Part shown: positions 1 to 9,089 of the stretch, piece after piece
Layout: every line of letters starts with the position of its first letter
Numbering within the stretch: position 1 is the stretch's first letter
From: Penium margaritaceum
Taxonomy: Eukaryota; Streptophyta; Zygnematophyceae; Desmidiales; Peniaceae
DNA: 24,697 nt
Assembly (NCBI GenBank): GCA_023375785.1
Contig: SZWC01023538.1
Span: 1-24,697 of the forward strand
Reading direction: 5' to 3'
The notes under the pieces: model-generated
Told to the model about the DNA's origin: nothing
The model's database searches: none
The model's input: only the letters and a program-made list of their open reading frames with translations
Program-made: the position numbers and the translations under genes

Positions 1-290
<290 letters not shown>

Positions 291-703
291 TTTGTCATAA
301 TTATAATTTCTTCTAGGTTGAACTACACAGTTATATGAAGTTTTACATCAATATATGTGATTTAGATAATTTTTTGTCTATCTTCATATTTGTCACACAT
401 GGACCACATTGTTTTATGTTGACCATGCTATGCAATTTTTGAAAACCTTTGTACGATTCGAAGAAGCCATGTGAAGAATATGAATTAAGCCAGAAAAATA
501 GAGCTCGCTTCAATACTTTGGGTTAAATGGGGGGTTATTTGTGATAAATAGTCTTAGAGGGCAAATTATTTCATATCAGCCAGTGGTGATCCTTATGTTT
601 CTTTCAAGGGCAAAAGGTGGGTATGCGCGCTTTTACAAGTAAAGGGACGGGCCCGCCGGCCAGGATGATGTGAAGTGACCAGTATGCCGGCATGCGACCC
701 CCC
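291..703. other. gene-free stretch between microsatellite and element 1
   Basis: AT-rich up to about 600, then more GC-rich. No open frame with recognisable protein features on either strand. A 10-bp palindrome ATGCCGGCAT lies at 684-693. The stretch ends in a run of C (698-703) directly against the first LTR. Confidence 0.6.
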
Positions 704-1347
704 TAAGGAAATGCGTGGAAGCTTCCTAGAGATATTGCCGCTGACTAGGCGTCAATGCCTGGTCAGACGGTGATGACAGTCACAAGTCGTGCACACAACG
801 GCAAGGGTCTGGCTAGGGGACACAAGGCAAAGTGTCAGAGTGCTTCAATAGCATTTGCAGAGATAATTGAAAAATGACAGGTCCATGGCGTAAGTACCTG
901 CCTCGGCGCACGGCGGGTGTCGCACGCGGCAGTGCAAGGTCTGTCCTAAAACCGGCCCAAAACCACTGTTTTGGACGTAGCTCAGCGTAGACAAGTCAGA
1001 ACGCTACGTCGTCTGAACCTACATGTGCAGAATCTCAAGCCGGACGCTACGACTGGTCACATGCATGCATCTGGCAACAAACGATGAACACACAATGCAA
1101 AGACATGCAAATCGTGCCCACGGCCAATCCACCGATAAAATCCTACAAGCTGCAGAAAAACTGTAGAAGGTCCCAGACAGCATCCAAGACTCTGGGGCGA
1201 CCGTCGAACAGCTCCGAGCAGGTAGTCCACCACCAGACGATGCCCCGGTGCCACCTGGGTCCGCATTAGGGATCTGCACGAGCATGGATATGGCCGAGTG
1301 GTCACAGTTAAATGTATAGGCCGACAGGACTGTCACAAATCACAACA
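704..1347 (-). repeat. 3' LTR of element 1
   Basis: 644 bp. It matches, in order, the split 5' LTR at 6187-6279 plus 14280-14831. On the plus strand it starts TAAGG, where the other copy has TGAGG, so one terminal TG has mutated. It ends ...CACAACA, directly followed by the complement of the polypurine tract. It carries CATGCATGCAT near 1061-1071, shared by all four LTRs of this window. The site that reads TATATAA in element 2 LTRs reads CACACAA here. Confidence 0.92.
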
Positions 1348-1356
1348 CTCCCCCAT
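1348..1356 (-). other. polypurine tract of element 1
   Basis: The minus strand reads ATGGGGGAG and directly abuts the 3' LTR. This is where plus-strand DNA synthesis would be primed. The identical tract stands at the matching place in element 2 (6917-6925). Confidence 0.88.
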
Positions 1357-1440
1357 GACCCGATGGTACGCATGTCTATACACGTGCAGCACTGAAACGA
1401 GTTCAACAACAAGTGACACAGACACGGACACACCCCGCAC

Positions 1441-3514
1441 TCAACCACTCTCAGGCAAGGGGTGAAGCCCAACGGAACGAATGGCCACCAGAAACTTCCC
1501 GCGCCACAGTGCCTTTGTCAAGAAGTCAGCACGGAGCATGTCAGTGTCGACCCATATGACGGACATCACGTGTCTCTCCACCAAATCACTCACGAAGTGA
1601 TGCTCAACCGCAATGTGCTTCGTGCAAGCATGAAAAACACCAGAGTTCTCCGCAATGGAAAGAGCACTCTGGTTGTCACAACGAAACACAATGGCGGACA
1701 CTAACTGACCCAGCTCAAGGAACATGCATTACAGCCACACTATCTTAGCAGCCCTTGCACCCAGAGCAACATACTCTGCCTCCAACGAGCTACGTGCGAT
1801 GCAAACCTGCTTCCCACTGCGCCAGGACACAGCGGTACCACCGAGCAGGAACACGTAACCGGTGCGACTGCGTCCATCTGGGCTCCAGGCCCAGTCGCTG
1901 TCGATGTAGTCGTGAAGAACCACCGAGCACTGCTGACGAAAGCAGAGTCGGAGGTACGGCATGGAAACCACATGCCGCACCACTCGTACAGCCGCCTGGA
2001 GGGCTCTAGCACTTGGAGCTTGCAAAAACTGTGCAAGGAGGTTGACGGCAAAAGCGATGTCGGGGCGTGTGGTAGTGGCAAGGTACATCAGAGATCCGAT
2101 GAGGCGGGGGTACGAGGTCACATCCATTGTCTCCCCGAGCTGTGTGGGATCGTCTACCTTTAGGGCGTCCTGCCCGTCAGGTGTGAGAGGTGTGGAGGCC
2201 GTTGGCACTGTGCCAATGAGGTCACTAAAGCGCTCCCCCATAACACGTGCGTATCGGGCCTTATGCAACAGAAGCGTCTGGCGTCTGCGGTCTCTTACCA
2301 TCTCCATGCCAAGAAACACCGCTGCAGGGCCAAGGTCCTTCATCCTATAGGTATTCTGGAGGACCACCTTGGCCTCCTTCACGGCTCCATGGAGGGAGAC
2401 GCGATCAGGAGGTCATCCACATAGACCAGGATGGCAGTGAACCGTTCAGGCGCTTGTCAAAAGAAAAGGGAGGGATCTACCTCGCTTTGTACATATCCCG
2501 CACGGGTCAGAGTGCATGTGATCTCCTGGTTCCAGCACCGTGGAGACTTCTTGAGTCCGTACAAGGACTTGCACAAGCGCCAGATCTTATCACCGTCCTC
2601 AAAGCCTGGTGGCTGGACCACACAAATCTCCTCATCCAGAGAGCCATGGAGGAACGCATTATTCACATCCATCTGGTGCAGTTCCCAGTCATGCTGAGCC
2701 ACCACACCAAACAGAGCGCGAGCTGAGGCCATGCGGCTGACAGGGGCAAAGGTGTCAGTGTAATCAATACCCTCGATCTGAGAGTACCCCTTGATGACCA
2801 AGCGAGCCTTGTAGCGTTCCAATGAGCCATCCGGCTTCACCTTCTTGCGAAAGACCCACTTGACCTGATCGCCTTCCTCCCAGGTGGAAGGTCGACTAGC
2901 TCATAAACTCCGTGCTCTCGAATGGCAGGAAGCTCATTCTCAAAGGCGGCACGCCAGGCGTCGGTATCCTCTGATGAGAGAGCGTCCCTCAGTGTGCCCA
3001 GATCAGGCGCCAACGAGGGAGAGCTCTGAGGGGCGAATGCACATGCCTCAGAACTTGGACTGACGACCACAATGTCACCTGCTGCATCACAAGCGGTACG
3101 AAACTCACGAGTGACGAGATCGTGTCCTATAGGACACGCTGGATGAACCTCAGTGTGATCTTTGCGGACACTTAGGCTGAGGGCCTTTGTGCCGGGATCG
3201 CCAAACGTAATGTTGCGAGTGGAGCGCCTGGGTGCAGGACCTAACACTCACTGGGCTACGGAGCCCAACGGTCAAAGACGACCACCGGGCTCACGCGAGT
3301 AGCCTGGGCTCGAAGGGCTGACCGCATGCTCAGAGACAGGCACGACCACATCCGGTGAGGATTGAGGCACAGGGGCAGGTGATGCAGTGGGAGGAGAGAA
3401 TGGTGAACTGATGGAAGACGTAGGACTGGGAGTGGTAGGAGGACTGCCCACAGAGACAAGAGTATGGGTGGATAAAGGAACAACATCATGGGTGTCTGTG
3501 GGGCGCGAGGGCAT
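1441..3514 (-). pseudogene. Element 1 RT and RNase H (broken copia pol)
   Basis: Copia reverse transcriptase followed by RNase H, closely related to element 2 protein 7020-9089. The RT catalytic YVDD is at 2412-2423 and the MDVNNAFLHG block is present. RNase H keeps DSDWAWSPDGRS, CDNQSALSIAENSG and TKHIAVEHHF, and ends in ADFLTKAL. Breaks seen: stops near 3270 and 3250; a 1-bp deletion near 2869 (CCTGATCGCC against CCTGAATCGCC in element 2); a stop at about 2457; a 1-bp deletion near 2390 just after the YVDD block; and a TAA at about 1730 inside RNase H. The upstream part (about 3250-3514) is the Pro/Ser-rich linker that joins integrase to RT. Certain as a copia relic and clearly not functional. 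Confidence 0.93.
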
Positions 3515-3660
3515 AGGAGAGAAGATAGGCTAGGCAGGAGATGTCTCTGGGTTGACAGCAATGATTCCTGGGTCATCAAGAGCCAGAGACCGAGAAGGTG
3601 GGGGGGGGCTCGAACGAACACATAAACTGTTCGAGAGGTGCTCGTATGTGCTCGGCAGTG
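3515..3660 (-). other. integrase deletion junction in element 1
   Basis: By alignment to element 2, sequence matching the linker after integrase (element 2 near 9265) is joined to sequence matching the end of the protease region (element 2 near 10424). About 1.15 kb is lost, which removes the GAG-pre-integrase zinc domain and the whole DDE core. About 35 bases at the junction match neither side. They contain a perfect 7-bp inverted repeat, CTCGAAC (3609-3615) and GTTCGAG (3629-3635), next to a run of G. A TAG stop near 3531 lies in the linker. Confidence 0.85.
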
Positions 3661-5460
3661 TGCTCCACACAGAGTCCCATCGAAGTGCAGGCACGCACAG
3701 AGAGCAAGCTGAGCTCAAGGTCAGGCACAAAAAGCACATCGGAGAGATACAAGGGGCCAGTCGAAGCACACAATCCCAATACCCTAGACTGGCAAAGACT
3801 GACCAGAGCCTCTGCGAACGGAGCGAACAGACGCCACGGGACCGAGGACAACAAAGTCACTACGACGACATGTCATGTGGTCAGTGGCACCGGAATCGAT
3901 GATCCAAGTGTCACCCGAATCACGAGTGGAGGACGTCATGGGACAACGTGTAATGGAATACTCGGTTGCAGACGGGCGCTCGGCAACAGAGGAGGGAGAA
4001 CGACGAAGGGCGCACAGGTGAGACTCATAAATCCAATCTGTACTGTCAAGTCCATCATCATCACATGCCAGTTGTGCTCCCCCACACGAGTCATCACGAG
4101 AGACGAGAACAGATGAACAAAAAGTCTCTGAACCACCCGGCTATGAAGACCCACTCGCACCTCCCTGAGAGCGAAGCGCCGGGAGCTGACGGAGCTCTGC
4201 GATGGTGCGGTCACGGGGGTCCGGGTCTCCGCTGCTCGCCGATGGGGAAGCGGCAACTGCTACGGTCGTGGTCGCCGCGAGACTAGAGGTTGTGCTGCTC
4301 AACGCAGACCGCACTGCATGTGCAACCTGAAGACCGTGAGTGATCCGCGCCCAGTTGAGCGGCTGCTGGCACTCGGTGTAGCGATGAGTGACTCCACAGT
4401 TGTAGTAGTGAACGATGCGTCCACTGCTACCGCCTGATGACTGTTGCTGCGGTGACTGCTGCTGGCCAGAGCCACGCTTCGTTTTGCTCTTCTTCCCCTG
4501 TGCTGCTGCTGCCACACCCTGCATCTGAGTCGAGGGAGCTGGAGTGGAAGGGGAAGAGGAGGGCGTGCCAGAGGATGGAGAAGTGAACTCCGAGAGAGGC
4601 GTCGGTGGTGACGCGATGACCGGTGCAGCAAGTAAACTCTCTTGGTGGACGACGGCAGCCTCACGAGCGGATGTCACCTGGAGGAAAAGCTGATGTGCCC
4701 AAGGAAGAAGCTCAAGAGAGGTGGAGAAGGGCTTGAGCGCGGTGTCGCTGTACCTCGTGAAGATGTCGGCATGCTCAAAACGGACTCCGATCATGAGCGT
4801 GCGAAGAGCCCACAACTGTGTCCCTTCTGCAGTCCCAAGGCGCGTGTAGATGCGCCTGGTGCGCCGCCAGTAAGCGGCTGCGGGCTCAACAGGTCCCTGA
4901 CGAAGGGAGTGGAAGGTGCAGATGTGAGCCGCGTGGGTGGCGTGCGTCTCTGTAGGAAGCAGGGACAATGCCTGCTCCCAGCCCTGACGTGGGTCAGCAC
5001 CCGCGCCTCTGCCGGCCTCTCCAAGGAAGGGGCGAAAGTCCACGATAGTCTTGCGAGGCATGGCGTAAAGAATTCCGGGCATCGCCCGAGCCACTGTCAA
5101 CACCTAAGCATGGTCCGTAACCTGGTACTGACTGTGGTAGTAGGGCCAAACCCGCTCTGAAGTGGTCCATACCTGGAAAAGGGTCTCCCAGCACTCAAAG
5201 CCATCCTCGCTAACATTTCATGGGGGCGATGTCTCGAAGTCCTTAGGTTGCCGCGCCGTAGGGAGAGCAACCACAGGATGGGAAAGACGAGGGATGGCTA
5301 AGACATCGGGACGAGGAAAGTCGCCGAGGTAGGTCTCAGGCGAAGATCAGATATCCGGAAACAGGGAACCGGAACGCGTCTGCAACTGGTGAAGCCGCTC
5401 CTGAAGTACGCGAATCTTCCTCTCGAGAGTGACATCGTCCATGCCTGGCATACCAGGGTC
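3654..5460 (-). pseudogene. Element 1 gag and protease (broken)
   Basis: One reading frame with in-frame stops runs from about 5460 to 3784. From the N-terminal side: a coiled-coil-like stretch (EERLHQLQ type), the gag core with YWRRTRRIYTRL near 4860, a Ser/Thr/Gln-rich linker, a zinc knuckle, and an aspartic protease with canonical DSGATDHMT near 3890. The knuckle has lost its first cysteine (YYNCG here, CYNCG in element 2). Stops are seen upstream of the gag core, at 4141-4143, and at 3784-3786 in the protease, followed by an 8-bp deletion. Compared with element 2, about the first 105 codons of gag are missing. It still contains about 66 bases near 5109-5178 that element 2 lacks at its single N. 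Confidence 0.9.
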
Positions 5461-6174
5461 CTCCTCGAGGATTTTAATTGTTCAAAAAAATTGACGTTTT
5501 GACCCCAAAATTCCTGACGTCAACATAGCCGATGATGACGTCTGCGTTTCTTACGCTAGCAAAAAAACGCTATCGTTTTTTACGCTAGCGATGTTTTTTG
5601 GAAGGTCACGCGAACTCCGCGTGACCGGCGGGGGTGGCCTCGTCACCCCCTGCTCGCGGCTGTGTAGCTGCTACTTAGTTTCTACACAGCACAAACTGCG
5701 TAGCAGCTACAATGCTACTGCTTTGCTGCTGCTTATTCCGCTGCTGCTGCTTCGCTACTCCTGCGGTGCAGTCGCTGCAACAGCTGCAATGTTGCTACTA
5801 CGTTGCTGCTACAACGTTGCTCTTACTGCTCGTGGCTGCTGATGCCGCCGTTGCTGCGAGCTGCTGTCGCCACTATGCGCTGTGAGTGCTCGTAACTACT
5901 GCCAAAAAAACTGCTGCTGCAAGTTGCTACTGCTTTTTTTGTGTACGGGCTGGCAGCCAGACACGCCTGTTGTTGCCACCCAGTGGTGGTGGTGGTGGTG
6001 CTGCTGCAAGAGCTAGTAAATGCCGCAGTTCACCCGATGTGGTGGTGGGGACTGAGTGATGATGTCGTTGAAAAACGGCTGCAACGAGTCCCAGAATACG
6101 GCGGCGGAGATGACTCTCATTGTTAATGACGGTGTTGCGTCTTCGCGGCGCAACTTAGCGAGAGGAGTCTTGCT
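5461..6174 (-). other. leader (5' untranslated region) of element 1
   Basis: Lies between the primer-binding site and gag. It holds TGACGTCA at 5515-5522 and TGACGTCT at 5536-5543. Two adjacent hairpins follow: GGTCACGCG/CGCGTGACC (5604-5612 with 5618-5626) and GGGGTG/CACCCC (5631-5636 with 5644-5649). An 11-bp inverted repeat, GTAGCTGCTAC/GTAGCAGCTAC, is at 5664-5674 and 5700-5710. A GCT/CTG-rich tract covers about 5700-5940. A short direct repeat ACGCTAGC flanks A and T runs at 5550-5590. No sense-strand protein is apparent. Confidence 0.75.
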
Positions 6175-6186
6175 GCTCTGATACCA
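6175..6186 (-). other. primer-binding site of element 1 (initiator tRNA-Met)
   Basis: The minus strand reads TGGTATCAGAGC, complementary to the 3' end of plant initiator tRNA-Met. It directly abuts the LTR that starts at 6187, so it fixes the LTR boundary and the element's orientation. Confidence 0.93.
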
Positions 6187-6279
6187 TGAGGAAATGCGCG
6201 GAAGCTTCCTAGCGATATTGCTGCTGACTAGGCGTCAGTGCCTGGTCAGACGGTGACGAGAGTTACAATTCGTGCACGC
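6187..6279 (-). repeat. 5' LTR of element 1, part adjoining the primer site
   Basis: Starts TGAGG and aligns without gaps to 704-796 of the 3' LTR. It stops at the insertion point of element 2. The remainder of this LTR continues at 14280. The last five bases, CACGC, are one copy of the target duplication. Confidence 0.92.
6275..6279. repeat. left target-site duplication of element 2 (CACGC)
   Basis: CACGC directly precedes the TG of element 2 at 6280. The same five bases follow the terminal CA of element 2 at 14275-14279. Five bases is the usual copia duplication length. The uninterrupted 3' LTR of element 1 reads CGTGCACACAACGGCAAGGG at this place, which matches the rejoined site with two differences. 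Confidence 0.92.
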
Positions 6280-6916
6280 TGAGAAACTGCTAGGAAGCTT
6301 CCTAGCCTTGCTGCTACTGACGTGGCGACACTGTCCAGTCAGCTGACGCACTAGCAAGCAGGCAGGTGCAAGAAACAGCAAGGGTCAGGCTAGGGAGACG
6401 CGCAAAGTCTCATAAGCATCAATAGCTTAGTAAATGCAGAGAGAGATGACAACTGACAGGTCCAGGGCATAAATACCTGCCGCGGCGCACGGCGGGTGTC
6501 GCACGCGGCAGTCCAAGAGCTGTCCTAAAACCGGCCCAAAACCACTGTTTTGGCCGTAACTCTGCGCACACATGTCAGAATCCTACGCCGTCTGAACCTA
6601 GACGTGCAGAATCAAAAGACGCACGCAACGACTGGTCACATGCATGCATCCATCGACTGACAGCGAGTATATAATGCAAAAACATGCAAATGGGCCTCAT
6701 GCCCAGTCCGCCGAAAGGCGCCTGCAAGACGTAGAAGNCAAGGAGTCCCGGTGACATCTGGGGCTCTGGAACAGTGGTCGGTCAGCTCCAGACGGGTAGT
6801 CCGCCGCCTGTCGTCGCGCCGGTGTCACCAGGGCCGCCTGCCTCAGGGATCTGCACGAGTATGGACACGGCCGAGTGGTCACAGTAAACTGTACAGGAAC
6901 GGCACAAAGCACAACA
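6280..6916 (-). repeat. 3' LTR of element 2
   Basis: 637 bp, starting TGAGAAACTGC and ending GCACAACA on the plus strand. An unresolved base at 6738 replaces TCACAG of the other LTR. The minus strand carries a TATA box (ATTATATAC) at 6667-6675. CATGCATGCAT lies about 25 bases beyond it, close to the expected transcript start, and an ATTTGCAT octamer-like site lies just upstream. A CAAAAC/GTTTTG hairpin occurs near 6535-6555. Confidence 0.94.
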
Positions 6917-6925
6917 CTCCCCCAT
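6917..6925 (-). other. polypurine tract of element 2
   Basis: ATGGGGGAG on the minus strand, directly against the 3' LTR and identical to the tract of element 1. About 95 bases of untranslated sequence separate it from the end of pol. Confidence 0.9.
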
Positions 6926-7019
6926 GACCCGATGGTACGCATGTCCATACGCGTGGAGCACTGGTACAACCACATAGTGAGTGACACAGACAAATGAGAC
7001 GGCAACGTACATCCCACAC

Positions 7020-9089
7020 TCAACCACTGTCACGCACGGGGCGAAGCCCAACAGAACGAATGGCCACCAGGAACTTTCCGCGTGCAAGTGCCTTCGTCAA
7101 GAAATCAGCTCGCTGCAAGTCAGTGCCAACCCACATGATGGAGATCACGCGTCGCTCCACCAGATCACGAACGAAGTGATACTCAACCGCAATGTGCTTT
7201 GTGCGAGCATGAAAAACACCAGAGTTCTCCGCAATGGCAAGAGCACTCTGGTTGTCGCAACGCAGCACAATGGCGGGTACTGACTGCCCAAGCTCAAGAA
7301 ACAAGCGCTGCAGCCAAACTGCCTCAGCAGCCCCTGCCCCCAAAGCCACATACTCTGCCTCCGACGAGCTACGTGCGATGCAGCCCTGCTTCCCGCTTCG
7401 CCAAGACAAAGTGGTACCACCGAGCAGAAACACGTAGCCAGTGCAACTGCGCCCGTCAGGACTCCAAGCCCAGTCGCTGTCTGTGTAGCCGTCAAGGACC
7501 ACCAAACACTGCCGACGAAAGCAGAGTCCGAGATATGGCGTGGAAACCACGTACCGTACCACTCGCACAGCCGCGTGAAGAGCTCGTGCGCGTGGAGCCT
7601 GCGAGAACTGAGCGAGGAGGTTGACGGCGAACGCAATGTTGGGACGCGTGGTCGTTGCCAGGTACATCAGAGATCCGATAAGACGGAGGTACAAGGTCAC
7701 GTCCACTGTCTCCCCCAGCTGTGTAGGGTCATCCACCTTCAGGGCATCCTGCCCATCAGGTATGATGCGTGTGGAAGCAGTGGGCACTACACCAAGGAGA
7801 TCGCTAAAGCGCTCCCCCACGACTCGTGCATATCGGGCCTGATGCAGCAGTAGTGTCCGATGTCTGCGATCACGTACAATCTCCATACCGAGAAACACCG
7901 ATGCAGGACCGAGGTCCTTCATCCTGTAGGCGGTCTGCAGGACAGCCTTGGCCTCCTTCACGGCCTCCAGGGACAGAGACGCAATCAGAAGGTCATCAAC
8001 ATAGACCAGGATGGCGGTGAGACGCTCGGGTGTCGGCAGGATGAACAGCGAGGGGTCAGCCTCGCTCTGTACGTATCCTGCACGAGTCAAGGTGCCTGTG
8101 ATCTCCCGGTTCCAACACCGTGGAGACTGCTTGAGGCCGTACAAGGACTTGCGCAAGCGCCAGACCTTGTCACCGTCCTCAAAGCCTGGTGGCTGAGCCA
8201 CGTAGATCTCCTCATCCGGAGAGCCATGGAGGAACGCGTTGTTCACATCCATCTGGTGTAGTTCCCAGTCATGCTGAGCCACTACACCGAACAGAGCTCG
8301 AGCTGAGGTCATGCGGCCGACAGGGGCAAAGGTGTCAGTGTAGTCAACTCCCTCAATCTGAGAGAACCCCTTGATGACCAAGCGGGCCTTGTAGCGTTCC
8401 AGTGAGCCATCAGGCTTCACTTTCTTGCGAAAGACCCACTTGACCTGAATCGCCTTCCTCCCGGGGGGAAGATCGACCAGCTCATAGACTCCGTGCTCTC
8501 GGATAGCGCGAAGCTCATCCTCGCAAGCAGCTCGCCAGGCATCAGAATCCTGCGATGAGAGAGCCTCCCTCAATGTGCCCGGATCAGGGGCCACAGAGGG
8601 GGAACTCTGCATGGCAAGTGCAGACGCCACGGTGTCAGGCCTGACAGTCACGAGGTCAGCTGCTGCGTCACAGGCGATATGGAACTCGCGAGTGACCAGA
8701 TCGTGCCCGATGGGGCACGCTGGGTGTACCTCTGAAAGCTCAGTGCGGGCACTCAGGCCTAGGGCCTTTGTGCCTGGATCACCGCTCGCGATGCTGCGAG
8801 TGGGGCGCCTGGGTCCGGGACCCGACACCCGCTGAGCTCCGGAGTCCAGTGGTCGAAGGTGACCACCGGGCTCACGAGAGTAACCGGAGGTCGAGGGACG
8901 CGCAGCAGGCGCAGAGACGGGCACGTCCACAGGGTCAGGGACAACCGTAGCAGGTGAGGACTGAGAGGAGGCAGCCGGGGATGCCGTGCGAGGAGACGCG
9001 TGTGTGGGGGACCCAGAGCTGGGGGTGCCAGCGGGTAAGGCCGGCCCGGACACTGAAAGAGTGTCAGTCGAAGCAGGGACAGGCGTGGG
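7020..9089 (-). CDS. Element 2 reverse transcriptase and RNase H
   Basis: About 690 codons without a stop, in the same frame as the upstream integrase but separated from it by a TAG at 9090-9092. The first 180 or so residues are a Pro/Ser-rich linker. The copia-type RT follows, starting near ELVDLPPGRKAI, with the first catalytic aspartate in QMDVNNAFLHG (8247-8249) and YVDD at 7992-8003. RNase H comes last, with DSDWAW (Asp near 7481), SSSEAEYVAL (Glu near 7361), RCDNQSAL (Asp near 7256) and a final ADFLTKAL. No ATG is needed if this is the distal part of a single Gag-Pol. The enzymes would copy the element's RNA to DNA inside the particle. All motifs look intact, so only the upstream TAG argues against function. 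Confidence 0.93.
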   Translation of the reverse strand, partial: PTPVPASTDTLSVSGPALPAGTPSSGSPTHASPRTASPAASSQSSPATVVPDPVDVPVSAPAARPSTSGYSREPGGHLRPLDSGAQRVSGPGPRRPTRSIASGDPGTKALGLSARTELSEVHPACPIGHDLVTREFHIACDAAADLVTVRPDTVASALAMQSSPSVAPDPGTLREALSSQDSDAWRAACEDELRAIREHGVYELVDLPPGRKAIQVKWVFRKKVKPDGSLERYKARLVIKGFSQIEGVDYTDTFAPVGRMTSARALFGVVAQHDWELHQMDVNNAFLHGSPDEEIYVAQPPGFEDGDKVWRLRKSLYGLKQSPRCWNREITGTLTRAGYVQSEADPSLFILPTPERLTAILVYVDDLLIASLSLEAVKEAKAVLQTAYRMKDLGPASVFLGMEIVRDRRHRTLLLHQARYARVVGERFSDLLGVVPTASTRIIPDGQDALKVDDPTQLGETVDVTLYLRLIGSLMYLATTTRPNIAFAVNLLAQFSQAPRARALHAAVRVVRYVVSTPYLGLCFRRQCLVVLDGYTDSDWAWSPDGRSCTGYVFLLGGTTLSWRSGKQGCIARSSSEAEYVALGAGAAEAVWLQRLFLELGQSVPAIVLRCDNQSALAIAENSGVFHARTKHIAVEYHFVRDLVERRVISIMWVGTDLQRADFLTKALARGKFLVAIRSVGLRPVRDSG

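Noticed and set aside
1961..2726. Plus-strand frames of 129-159 codons opposite element 1 pol
   Set aside because: Antisense shadows of the RT and RNase H frames. The minus strand carries all recognised motifs.
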